Part shown: positions 32,071-43,840 of the stretch, piece after piece
Layout of the letters: the number at the start of each line of letters is the position of its first letter
Numbering within the stretch: the stretch's first letter is position 1
Assembly: GCA_001179505.1 (NCBI GenBank)
Contig: CDMY01000359.1
Location: 25,656 to 76,203, forward strand
Origin: Vitrella brassicaformis
Lineage: Eukaryota > Sar > Vitrellaceae
Direction of reading: 5' to 3'
DNA: 50,548 nt
Notes under the pieces: model-generated
Seen by the model: only the letters and a program-made list of their open reading frames with translations
What the model was told of the DNA's origin: nothing
Databases searched by the model: none
Translations under genes and position numbers: made by a program

Positions 32071-32393
32071 ATGACGAAAGAGGTCAGCAATACTCAGGAG
32101 CAGCCCCGCGGCAGCGGTTGGAACAGCAAGGGCAACAAATGGACGGACCTCGGCAGTGGTGCCTACCACTATTCGAACTATGACGGCGGCGCGAACAAGT
32201 AAGGGGGACCCACGGATCTCTCTACTTCCAAACGACCGTTTTTTGCCTGCACGTGTTCAGTTCGTTCTACTACAAACACCAGGACGGCTCGTCTTACTAC
32301 GGCAAAGTGGTGGAGGGGAAGCATGTGAGCGGAGTGTACACGTCGCCGAAGGGAGTGCGCAAGACATACGGCCCCTACAGCCGCCAGAAGTGA
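32071..32393 (+). CDS. Small Tyr/Gly-rich protein
   Basis: Two exons, 32071-32198 and 32261-32393, join in phase 2 to give 86 residues. It contains SGWNSKGNKWTDLGSGAYHY, SNYDGGANNSFYYKHQDGSS and YYGKVVEGKHVSGVYTSPKG, with repeated aromatic pairs after Gly/Asp turns. Short proteins with YYSN- and DGS-YY patterns are common and uncharacterised in fungi and algae; I recall the pattern but cannot name a family. No signal peptide or membrane segment. Confidence 0.6.
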
Positions 32394-34784
32394 GAGCTGG
32401 GGAGAGAGACCAAAGAGGGGGTTGCACGTGGAAAGACACTGCGTACTGCGCAAGACACATGACAGACTCTGGCTCGTTAGCAATGAACCGCATTGCAAGC
32501 TGTTGTTTGGTGGGTGGCTTTGGCTCACACGTAGAGATGCCCTAACGCATAAAGAGAATGGCCGCCAGTAATCACCACCATAATCATGATACAAAACGCA
32601 TGAATGAGAGTGAGTCAATGCAGAGGTCAATTTTCGCCCACACCGGGCGAACTAGTCGTCACACACACGCAGGCAGACAGGCAGGCAGGCAGGCAGAGGG
32701 AGGGAGGGAGGGAGGGAGAAGGCCCCCATGCACACACACATACAGAGCATAGAACAACACAACACAACACCTCTCACACATTCGCTGCCATTCGCCCATC
32801 CATCCATCCATCCATGATGATCCATCCATATTTCCTGTCTGTCTGTCTGTCTGTCACGTTTCTGACATTACAAGAGTCCATCCACGTGCTGTCGATGGTT
32901 GCAATGCCACGCGAGGACAGATACATACACACCTCTGTCTGTCTGTCTGTCTGTCTAACTGTGAATGGCAGCAGGTGAGTGCCGTCATGGTCAGCGACGC
33001 AGGCTGCCCATCCATCCCTTCTGTCTCTGCCCGCTCATGTGCCGCTTGTGTCACGCTCGTGTGCCTTCGCAACTCAGTAGTGCGACCAGCCAGCCAGCCA
33101 CATCTCTTATCGGTATCACTGACCTGTCCGAGCTCAAAGGCCTCGAGCACTCACGCAGTGACGACACACGGTTGCGCGACAGCGATTCTACCAACACACA
33201 CACACACAAATCCCCCGCGCGCGAATTACAATTAGCCAGCCATCCATCCACCCATGGATGCGTTGGGAAGCCAAGTGAGTGAATGAGTGTAGTGGTCACA
33301 CGTTACTAACCGACTGGCACGCACGGAAAGCCACGCCGCCCTTCGTCACCACCCCTACCAACACACAACAGCAACACAGATCACCCCCCTCCCTCCCTCC
33401 CTCCCCCCTGTCCCTTATCGTGGATAAAAAAGGCGCATGGCATGGATGGCATGGATGGCAGGAAGTATCGCGATGGAGGTTGGTGCGGTGCGATGGTGCA
33501 AATGCTGTATGTAGGCACATACATACACAAACATGCATAGATGCATCCACCCCATGTACCTATCTCTGAGCAATGGGTGACGTCAAGCGAGCGCCTTTTG
33601 GCGGCTCCGTCCGTCCATTCCATCTACGCTTTCCTGGCCCATCCGACTTCCTGCATACATCCTGTGCAGCTGAGTGAGGCCCGTTTGCCGCGACTGGCTG
33701 ACCGTGTCCGTGTATCTGTGTGTGTGTGTGTGTATATTGTGAGTGTGTGAAAATCATTGGTTCAAAAATCACAAGCCCTACAGTATCGTCCCTAGCGCCG
33801 TCCCCCACTCACCCCCCCAGTGTCCGTCGTCTGTCTCAAATAGTTTGTGTGGAAAGCAAGTGTGCCGTGTGCAGTGCAAAGGGAAAAAAGACCCATGGCA
33901 ATGGTATGTTGTGTGTGTCTGTGTATGTCTGTGCTTCAGTCTGTCTGCCGGTAGGTATAAAGAAATACACACGAAACAAAAAAGACCACACACACACGGC
34001 GCGGAGACGGGCAGAGCAGGCGGGCATGGCATATACATACATGTGTATAGAGTATGGAGTATAGAGAATTGCCGGTCGGCCGCCTCGTACCCACCTTCCT
34101 ACCAACAGTCTACGATGGTACGCAAGCAATCGTACGCAAGCGATAGTAATCAGACAGTAATCAGACAGTCGGCCGATTCGATAAGGGGAGAAAACCTGAG
34201 GGTCAGCTTGTCGTCACCATGGTCAGTCAGTCTTTCTCAGGCACGCAGATAGGTAAAACAGATACTGCAATCACGTGTCTCGGTCGGTCGTCGATTCGGG
34301 GGTGTGTCGCTACGCGTTTGCGAGGGCTGAAGAGGAGGACACGGAGCATATGGGCTGCATTGAAGGCATGCTGCCCACACGCTCCAACTCCTCATCGTCA
34401 CCCTCCACAGACACGCAGCGGCCGCCCACACCCGCCAGCCAGCACTAATTCAGGCAGATTGATTGCTGTGTGTCCATGCAGCCCAAAATCAACACAGGTA
34501 CCGCTTCCTCTCTCCTTGTCTGTCACACACACATAGATCACATCACTAGAGGCAACGCCGCACGCACATTCAGACAGTCGAATACGATACGATACGAGAA
34601 GACTTTATCCATCTACGCCACCCCACGTCCGTCCAGACGTCATGCATACCACACCATCCATCCCCTCCGCTCGCCTTCGTACCTACGACAAACTTACACA
34701 CCACCACATCACAGACATACATCCGTGGATCAAGCGGCCAGCGATACAACGAACACCTGCAGGAAGGCAGGCCGGCCGGCCGCC
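32394..34784. repeat. Simple-repeat-rich intergenic region
   Basis: No gene is supported in 2.4 kb. It holds ggca then ggga runs (32676-32718), acaac repeats (32754-32770), ccat (32799-32815), tctg runs (32838-32853 and 32936-32955), ac runs (33196-33208), ccct (33389-33404), tggca (33437-33463), tg (33718-33732), acgat/atacg repeats (34580-34598) and others. Confidence 0.6.
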
Positions 34785-37700
34785 TCAACCGCCCCTGCAG
34801 AACCGGTTCCTGGCTGTCCTGTCGCCCTCATCCCCCTCCACCTGCAAATATCGCTCCAGCCCCTGCCGCAAATACTCGCTCCTGCCAGTCATGTCAGCTC
34901 GATCCCTCGCTGTCTCGGGGGCCTCCTCCGGGGCACGCTGGAGGGCGTAATACGTGTTGCACGAGTACGTGTGTGGGGGCCGGTGGGTGTGTGCGGGCCT
35001 GGGGGTCGGTGTGGTCTCCTGCGTGATGGTGTGGGTGTGGGTGTTGGTGTGGGTGTTGGCTCGCTGCTGCTGTCTGTTGAATCGTCTGAATGAGAGTGGG
35101 CTGACGGTGGCAGCGAAGAGGGCGGGAATGGGCGAGGTGGGCGGGTTGGGCGTGGTGCGGGAGCGCATGAGGATGGAGGACATCGACCATCGTCGAGTGC
35201 TGCCGCCGGGGGAGTCAGTGGCTGACGCGCACCTGACAGACAGACAAACAACATAGGATGTCTGTCTTCTGGGCCGCTGGTGTGGTGTGGTGTGGTGTGA
35301 AGTGTGTACCTCTTGCGCATGCCCCATCTGAGTTTGAGCTTGGGCCCCTTCTTCCTCTTGCCGCCCTTGGCGGTGTTGACCACCACGTCCCCATCACACA
35401 CCTTGCCCAGCGCCTGTGTGTCCACCGCCTTGTCCTTCATCGCTGCCGGAACCTTCTTGGCCGGCGTGGGCGGATCCTCCTGGTCAGAGTGATGCAACTG
35501 AATAAGACAGACCAACACACGATGAGAGAGAGAGAGAGAGAGAACATGTCAACACACATGTGGATGGAGGGGGCGGAGGGATGGGTGTGTCTTCTCTCTC
35601 AACTCACCTCGTCCACAGGCGGCTCTTCGGGCACTGGGGGCGGTGAGGGCGACACCTCTCTCGGCGGAATGGCCATCGGCACGGGGTTGGGATGGCAAAC
35701 AAAGGGGGACCCGTCGGCAGACGCGGGCGGCAGCGCCACGGGCACCGGGCTCACACCCGGCACCACCACCTCATATGCCGTGACTGCCCGCCCGTCGTCT
35801 GTCTCCTTGTCCGTGTCGCACACACCACATGCGAACAGCGACCTTGGCTGGGAGCCCTTCTGGCTCTCGTCGTCCCCCGCCGCGCTTGGCTCGTCCGGCC
35901 ATCTCTGGGAGAAGGGCAGGGGCGTCATGGACTGGACAGAGGAGGAGCCCGACACGGCCGACATGCACGACGGCAGCGTCACGAGCCCCCCGCCGTCCTG
36001 CCCGTCGCTCTCGAAGCACTCGCTGCCGCTGTGCAGGGGCGTCCCGAACGACACGCACGACGAGTCGCTGCCCGCCCCACCGCCGATGGCCATCCACTTG
36101 TCGTCGCTCATCACGCCCATCGGGGACTTCTTCAGCACTGTGGGGTCGCCCCCGTCGGCACGGTAGGCCACTGGTGGGAGGTAGGGTGCGATGGGGAGGG
36201 TCTGCTCGGGTGTGAGGGCCGTCATGACACAGGGGTCGGAGAACGCGCCGGTGGGGATGGGTGGGGGCGAAGGGGGCGGGGTCTGTGCTGCTGGGGGAGG
36301 GGAAAGGGGCCGGGGGATGGGGACTGTCGACGACGAGGCGAAGCCGTTGACACAGTTGTTGAGCGGCGAGTCTGTGGACTGGACGAAGGCGTCGATCTGC
36401 TCGAGGAATCCCGCGGCGGCGTGCCTGCCGCTCCTGCTGTCGGGTGACCAGCTCCTCTCGATCAGGTCGTCGATGCAATCGATGTTCTCGACATCAAAGC
36501 TCAGGCCGTCGTCGCTCGTCTGGTTCTCGTCGTCCTGGTTGGTCCCGCAGCTCCCCGCGCCCTCACCCGCACTCGTCGAAGGCGACACCGACCTGTCGGC
36601 CCGCTCGCTGTCGTGCTGGTGGTAGTGGGGCTTGTCGGCCTCCCCCTTGTGTGTGGGTGTGGGCGGCTTGCTGCCGCTGTTGAACCACCCCGTCCAGCCC
36701 ATCTGCATGGCGGGGCCGAGGGAGAAAGAGGAGATGTTCTGGTTCTCGCTCTCGGTGTCGGCCTGCGTGTCGGTGTCGGGCTTGTCGTCGGCCAGGAGGG
36801 CGGGCTTGTCGTCACCCTCAGCGTCTTCCCCGTCAGGGTGCTTGTTGAGCGGTGTGGGTGGGAGGTGGAAGCACTCGGGCGGGATCTGGATGTCTTCAAA
36901 CGCATAGTCCGGCAGCGGGAAGAACTGAGCTCAGGGCACCCATCCCATACACAGCACAGACAGCCGTGGAGTGGACACACACACTTGACGGACACGTGTG
37001 TACCTGCAGCATGGGCAGCACGAAGTAGTCGATGTTTTGGAGGAGGTTGCTGTTGTGGGTCATGTCCTTGGGCGTCACGAGCAGCTTCTTAGTGCCCGAC
37101 GGGATGGCCGTGTAAAGACCCACCGCGTGTCGGTAGGGGATCAGCGTGTCCGACTGCCCGTGGATCAGCAACAGCGGCGCGCGGACCTGACACACACACA
37201 CGCACACACACACGCACACGGGGGTGGACACGTGTCTGTGAGTGTTGTTCTGTGGGTGTGACCTGGCTGGCTGACCTTCTGAATGTGTTTGTAGTTTGGG
37301 AATCGTTCCTTGATGAAGTTGGCGACGAATCCCACGTTGGACCGCACCACCTCCTTGATCGACAGGAAGGGCGACACCAGAATCACACCCGCCGCATCGC
37401 CGAACAGAGATCCCAGGTACACCGCTGGGCCAGTACCTGAGAAGTGAGACAAAAGAGAGAGAGAGGGGGAGGGAGGAAGGCGTGTACTGTGGCTGTCGTC
37501 GTGCCTACCGATTGATCTGCCCATGATGAAGATGGAGTCCTCAGGCCACTCAATCACGTCACGCAGGTACTCAAACACAATCCGGCTGTGAGAGAAAAGC
37601 GACACACACACACACACACCCCAAGACACAAGACACCAACGGAGAGAGGGATGCACACATGTTTTGGGTGTGGTGTGGGTCTTCCCTCCCTCCCTGCCCT

Positions 37701-38275
37701 GCCCTGCCCTCCTACCCTACCTGTGCGCATAAACGGTGTTCTCGTCAGGCACTCCGTCGGCAATACCGTACCCGGGATACTCCATCGCACACACCTGACG
37801 AGATACACGCGTCATGTTCACACACACAGACAGCTATCCGCACCGCCATGTCGTTCGTTCGTCCACCGTGTGTGTCAACCGTTCCTGCTTAGCTGCTTAC
37901 GTGGACTTGGAACTGTTCCTTGAGGAGGTTGCAGAAGTGGTAGCACCGGCCGACGTCCTCGGCGTTGCCGTGGAAGAACAAAATCACAAAACGCGCACTA
38001 GGGTACCGCAGGAACAGACACGGAATGCGATCACCGGTGGCACCCTCGCCAGACGACCCCTCCGAGGTGGCATCCCCACCACCACCACCGCCACCAGCCC
38101 CACCGCCATGATCAGATGTGTTGGCCCGGTGGCTGACGACCGTGTCGCGTGTGTCGTGTGGCTTGGGTATGAAGATGAGCTGGTTGGGGAAGGAGCGGCT
38201 GGTGTAGGAGGGGGGCGGCTTGGGGAACACCAGGGTGTCGACATTGAAGGGCAGACGCAGCGGCAGAGAGGCCAT
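34785..38275 (-). CDS. ABHD17-like alpha/beta hydrolase with long disordered C-terminal tail
   Basis: Eight exons, 38275-37901, 37794-37721, 37585-37509, 37436-37276, 37186-37004, 36924-35608, 35497-35310 and 35232-34785, join in phase to give 940 residues. Residues 1-300 are an alpha/beta hydrolase of the ABHD17/BEM46 type: PKPPPSYT near the start, LFFHGNAEDVGRCYHF (oxyanion loop), nucleophile elbow GRSIG (Ser174), HGQSDTLIP (Asp242) and DMTHN (His273). Animal ABHD17 enzymes remove palmitate from membrane proteins. There is no N-terminal Cys cluster, so membrane targeting may differ. Residues about 310-940 are acidic, Ser/Pro/Gly-rich tail with a basic patch (GGKRKKGPKLKLRWGMRKR), far longer than usual. 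The substrate is unknown. Confidence 0.8.
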
Positions 38276-38892
38276 GGCCGGCGATGTCAGTCAAGGTCAA
38301 GGAATGACGGAGAGAGGGCGAGGTCGGACGGACGGACGGACGAGCGGCCGGTCCGGCAGCGTGTGTGAGGCCGCCTGTTGACAGCTGAGAGGCCACTGCC
38401 GCTATGCAGTGGCCCTCATCAGCGGCAACACAGCCACAACCTAACGGCGGTGCGCAGAAGTGGCCTGCGTGGTTGTCTTGTCGTCCCAATCGCGTCGAAA
38501 GGTGGCTGCGGGGCTGTGTGCGGCGGCACCGCTGCCGATACAGAGAGGACGAATGGCTGACTGCGACGAGGGAGGAAGGGGCAAGCAGTCAAAAGCAGCG
38601 CCGCTGAATCAATCACGGTTCAGTGGCAGCTACCAGAAGCTGCTGTCCTTCTCCAAGCGGCTCGAAGCAGGGGAGGGGTCCAGAAAGAGATGCGAGCTCA
38701 CAGATTTGCGAGCTATTGTGAGGAGCACGCGTTGACACACCTCTTTCTCTTAATCGTGTGGAGGAGCTTTCCAAGCATGGGCGACCAACATCTGATTCAG
38801 AGTCGGCAAGCGAACGACAGTCTGGGGTTTTCGTGTAGGTGAATCGAATTCATCCATCTGCTTGTCTTCCCTAGCTTGCCTTTTGCTTCGTA
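38276..38892. promoter_or_regulatory. Divergent promoter region
   Basis: The only space between the hydrolase gene (-) and the chromodomain-SP-RING gene (+). No TATA box is obvious. A short plus-strand frame (38552-38735, MADCDEGGRGKQSKAAPLNQ) was not accepted as a gene because it has no splice partner or related copy. Confidence 0.4.
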
Positions 38893-41800
38893 ATGTCCGC
38901 TGCCGGCCGTCCCCGCGAGCGGCCTGGGCCAGACGACGATGTCATTTGCTTGGACATGACTGACGAGGAGGAGGAGAGCGAGAGCAGCGCACGACAGGAA
39001 CATGCCCTTCCAGGCCGTCATGCCACACCCCCGCAGCAGCAGCAATTGCAGCAGCGCCGGGAGCAGCGAGAGGATGGAAGTGGGGATGGCACTGGTGGTG
39101 GCGGTGAAGATGACGGCTCTCCTAGTGCGCTCGAGGAGCAGCAGCTGCTGACGTCGAGGCTGCCAGGAGTGTCCCACAACGTGGAGGTGAGGGGCTGGGG
39201 AAGGGAGGAAAAGGTGGGTGGGTTGGTTGACACACGTGTGTCTGGCTGGGGCTTCAGGCTATTCGTGACGTGCGGCATCGCAATGGCCGATGGGAGTTCC
39301 TCGTCAAGTTCACGGTCAGTCAGCTACACGCGCACACACTCTCCCGCACTTTGTCACGGTCGGTATTACTGGTCCATTGGCTCTTGCAGGGTCTGCCCGA
39401 GAGCTCCAACACGTGGACGCGTGAGACCTGCCTGACGGCTGCGTGCGATAGGTAAGCACCACACACACACTCGCGCACGCACACGAGGTATCCTTGGATC
39501 AATCAGGTATTTGCTTGACGAGTGGAAGGCCCTGTTCTACGAGCGTGAGAAGGACCAGGAGAAGCGGCGGCACATCCCCCACCACGACCCCTCCTCCCCC
39601 GACCCCTCACCCATCATCCGCAAGTCACGCAAGCGCCGCATCGTCCAGGACTCAGACACTGAGGATGAGGGGCAGATGCCTGTGGCAGCACCAGCAGCAG
39701 CAGCCGCTGCGGCTGGTGGTGGTGGTAGGGCTGGCCATCGAGGACGGTCATATGTGAGGGGCGGCGAGGACACGAGCGACGATGATCGCCCGATATTCGG
39801 ACAGACGAGGGGGACGCCGCTGGCCACGGGCAAGAAGAGCAGCAGACCCAGGACGCGCACGTCGACGGCGGCCGCCAAGAAAAGGAGCGGGGCAGGCAAG
39901 TCGGCCCCCCCTCCCGCTCCCGCTGCCGCTGCGGCGGTGGCGGCTGCCCCCGTGCGTGGCCGAGATGGCGCCTCCCCTCCCCTCCTAATCCCCCTCCACA
40001 AGTTCATCCGCCCCCGCCCCGTTGTGCCAGAGAACCGTCTGCCCGGCCGCGCTGACAAAGGCAGAGACAAGAAGAAACGGCCTGCCAAACAACAGCAACA
40101 GCATCAGGAGGGCCAGCAGCAGGAAGAGGCCGACCGTGCGATGATGGACATAGTGGCCGCAGAGCGGAGGGATCGTTATCAGCAGAGGAAGCTGCGCAAG
40201 ATGAGGGCGATGGGTGAGGGGGACGGTGCTGACGGTGAGGGTGGGGGTCGCCGCCAGCCACAGAGAAGGGCCAAGAGCAGCAGGGCCGGCATTTCATATG
40301 TCGACGACTTCGACATCAGGAACCTCTTCGAAGGCAACGAGATGGGCGGCCGAGGGCCGCTACGGTCACCACCACCACCACCACCACTACCCTGTTCAGG
40401 TGACGATGCACCACCCCACCCCGTGCCGGCAGCAGTTGCAGAGATCGTCTATCCGCCCCCTCCCCCACCCCCGCCCCCATACCATGAGGATGACGACGAC
40501 GAGCCCCCTCCTCGCCCTTTCGCTGGACCTCCCGGGTTCCATCCGCCGGTCAGTCAGGGAAAGGGGAGAGGGGAAAGCCTTGAGTGGTGCACTGATTCTC
40601 TGGTGCATTCTGATTGATGGTGTGATTGTTTCGCCTCTTGCTTGCAGACTGGGGATAATGGAGCTGGGAGATACGGCCGTCCACGGAGGGGGGAGCTGAG
40701 AGCACTGCCTCACCTGTTTGGCGGCCATCGACTCCCGCCATGGCGAGGACAGCAGGCTGCGGCTGGGGCGCCCGCAGCAGCTGCTGCCGCTGAGCCGATG
40801 ATGCCTCAGAGCGACCTTCGTGGGCGAGGGGACATGCAGATGATGCAGTTGGATGCTCGAGGAATGCGGCCGCTTGCGGACCACTTCGTCGACCCGCCGC
40901 CGGCCAATCTGCCGCATCGGCACTCCCCAGTATCGCCACCCTCCCCATCGGCAGCAGCTGCTGCTGCACCTTCACCCCAATCACCGCCACAGCCTCTGTT
41001 GGAGCTAGCAGCAGTCGAGTCATCGGTGGCAGCTGCTGCCTCGCCTCCCCTCCAGCAGCACAGGGGAATGCGCGTCGACATGATGCCTCCCTCACTCCAG
41101 CCACCACCTCTGAGTCGGAGGGGACCAGCAGCAATCCATGCACCAGCGGCAGGTGTTGCTGCTGCCCCCCTGCTGCGCTCACCTAACACCCAGAGCCCCC
41201 CGAACTTCCCCTACCCACCGCCAGCAGCTGCTGCAGCTGCTGCTGCTGCAGCAGAAGGTGGCCGGCCGTCGCGTGGGGACGTAGCTGCGGGGAACGGTGT
41301 GGAGGAGTATCTCTTTGGCGAGGGGGATCGCGTGAGGTCGCTGGAGAGGAATGGGGTCTTCCAGCACTACCGTCAGCACATCAGGGTGATGCCGGTCACC
41401 ATTGAGGGGCAGCCGGCACATAGGAGGTGCATCTGCAGGGCAATACAGGTACCTGGGGGGGTGCTGACTTTGCACTGCACAGGGAGGGAGGGAGGGAGGG
41501 AAAGATGATAGGCTACGATTGTTGTTTGTCCGTCGGCCTTTTGCGTGTGCAGGGTTGCGACGCCAATGAACCCAAGGTGACGCAGAAGGCGTGCTCGCGG
41601 GCCCTCAGAGAGATCGACATGAAGGTGAGAGAGAGAGCGAGAGAGAGCACAGCAATCGCATCGCTCACCCTGTGTGTCGGTGCTGCCTTCCTTCCAATTT
41701 GCTCGTCTCGTCCCGCGTCCCCCCCGTGCACTGCAGGTGGCCTGCAAATTCTGCGGGCAGGAGTGTGACGCCGACTGCTACTTCTGCTGGATAGCCATGT

Positions 41801-43840
41801 GCCCGAAGCTCAAGCAGTGGATCAAAGAGGGGCAGGACAGCTTCGTCTGTGTGTCCTGCCGCGTCATGATGGCTGTGAGTGAGCAGGGAGGCGGGCGGGG
41901 GTGGGGGAGGCAGCAGGGAATAATGAGTGGGAACACACACACACACACACACACGCGCTCATGGATACCTCTGTGTGTGTGTGTGTGTGATTGTGATGTT
42001 CAGGATGTGTTCAACATGCCTGAGGGGATCTTGGCTGTCAAGGTCTATCGCAATCTGGCCGAGGGCACCAAGGACCACATCGACGACCACATCAACTTCA
42101 CCCTGCCACCAGGTAGGTACCACACACACCCACACGCACCCACGGGCAGTGCATATCACAAAGCAAGCGTCCCTGTGTGAGTGTCTGTCTGCAGACATGG
42201 CCGGCCGTGCCCTTCGTCTGTATGGCTTCACCTTCTTCGACCCCCCGCCAAGGGACAAGACCTACGGAGTGGTTAACTTCCAGCCGCACGTCAAGTGGCC
42301 GGCCAACGGCGTCAAGCTCTCGGTAGCACAACACACACATCATCCACTCAATACACCACACCACATCCATACATCACCCCTCGGTGTGTGTGTGTGTGTG
42401 TGCCCGTCAGGTCGGCAGGAGCGGTGATGTTCCGCTCAGGGGCCCCTGGTCGTGCGTGATACCCAAGCCGGACAGCAACAGCAACACCGCGGCGCAGTAC
42501 GGCCCCCGGAGGCCTGACAAGCCCATCCGTGTGGGGGGAGTCGACCTGCGGGCTGGCGGCAAGTACTGCCTCCGTGTTGAGGACCACATAGAGCGGGTCA
42601 GTCAGTGTTTCCACATCACCATCACACACACAGACGCCATTCATTGCGCCCCTGCATTCGTTCGTGTGTTTGCCTATGTGTGTGTGTGTGTGTGTGTGTG
42701 TCAGGACGGTCCGAATGCGCTCATCCGGACCCCCTTCATGGTGGTGGTGGCCGTCACGCGACCAGGCACAGCGGCGAGCATCGTCGACATGATCACACGT
42801 CACTCCCATATTGGCAGAAACACGTGCAGACAGAAGGTAGGTGAGGAGGGCGAGGAGACACAGACAAGCGTGAAGGTCCATATATGTGTGTGTGGTATGT
42901 GGCCGTCTTGTTTGTGCAGTTGTTGTCGATGCTGCGGACGGCTGATGCGGCGGCCCACCAGGTGGACGATGACATCGAGGTGGCTGGAGAGGCACAGACG
43001 CTGAGCCGGCGGGACCCCGTCACCATGGATGACATCAAGGTCCCCGTCAGGGGGCGGGACTGCAAGTCAGTGAGCATACCATATCATCCATCCATCCATC
43101 TATGCATCCGTCTTTCACTCACTGTGTGTGGTCACTGTGTGTCATCCATTTAGGCACCTCGAGTGCATCGATTTGCAGCCGTTCGTCGACATGGCCAAGA
43201 ATAACGACAGCAGGTGGATTAATGACGCCACACACAGCAGACACAGCAGACCAGGAGGATCCAGAATGTCATCCCTCCTGCCGCATGTGTGTCTGATGTA
43301 TGGGTGCGCGTGTGTGTGTTTCAGCGGCTTCAAGGGTCGCTGGAAGTGCCCCCAGCAGGGCTGCAATGCGTCCCTCTACCCCTGGGACATCTACATCGAC
43401 GACTTCGTCAGCCACCTCCTAAACCACAAACACAGAAAGGCGGACGAGGCAACAAACAAAGATACCCACACCCACACCTTACCCCTCTCAGCAGTCAGTT
43501 TTTTGTCATGTGTGTGCTGTCTGTCCAGGTGGTCTTCCGGCTCGTCTTCCGGCTCGTGGACAACGAGCTCGTCATCACGCCTTCAGGCCAAGGCGACGCA
43601 CGGCCATCTGCCCCTCTACCACCACCACCACCAGCTGCAGCTGCCGCCTTCCCGCCACCGCCTCTATCGCAGATGCCCCAATCATCGATGATGGCCGCTG
43701 CAGACCCCTACCCACCAGCACCAGCGCCACCACCAGCAGCGGCTGCAGCAGCGGGAGGCGTGTCGAGACGTCAGAGCATGGGACAGCAGGAGGGTCTCGG
43801 GGATGATGAGGTCATCTGTGTGGATCTCGACGACGACTGA
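38893..43840 (+). CDS. Chromodomain-PINIT-SP-RING protein, predicted SUMO E3 ligase
   Basis: Fifteen exons join in phase to give 1,235 residues: 38893-39186, 39258-39314, 39390-39451, 39507-40548, 40648-41448, 41553-41624, 41737-41874, 42004-42112, 42195-42322, 42411-42596, 42705-42836, 42920-43065, 43154-43213, 43325-43493, 43529-43840. Residues 17-22 (VICLDM, acidic flanks) form a SUMO-interacting motif. Residues about 94-145 are a chromodomain (HNVEAIRDVRHRNGRWEFLV, KFTGLPESSNTWTRETCL). A long low-complexity region follows. Residues 777-822 form a Cys-rich exon; 823-1007 fit a PINIT region. Residues about 1038-1110 are the SP-RING (DPVTMDDIKVPVRGRDCKHL, RWKCPQQGC). The last residues DDEVICVDLDDD are a second SUMO-interacting motif. 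It should work in the nucleus on chromatin. Confidence 0.8.

Noticed and set aside
32558-34536. Several short plus- and minus-strand open frames in the repeat-rich spacer
   Set aside because: They are built from microsatellite translations (HTHT, SLPPSLPPS, CVCV) and lack splice partners or related copies.
40550-41182. Minus-strand open frame over exon 5 of the chromodomain-SP-RING gene
   Set aside because: Complement of a low-complexity Pro/Ala/Gln exon; the plus-strand exon is phase-locked to its neighbours.
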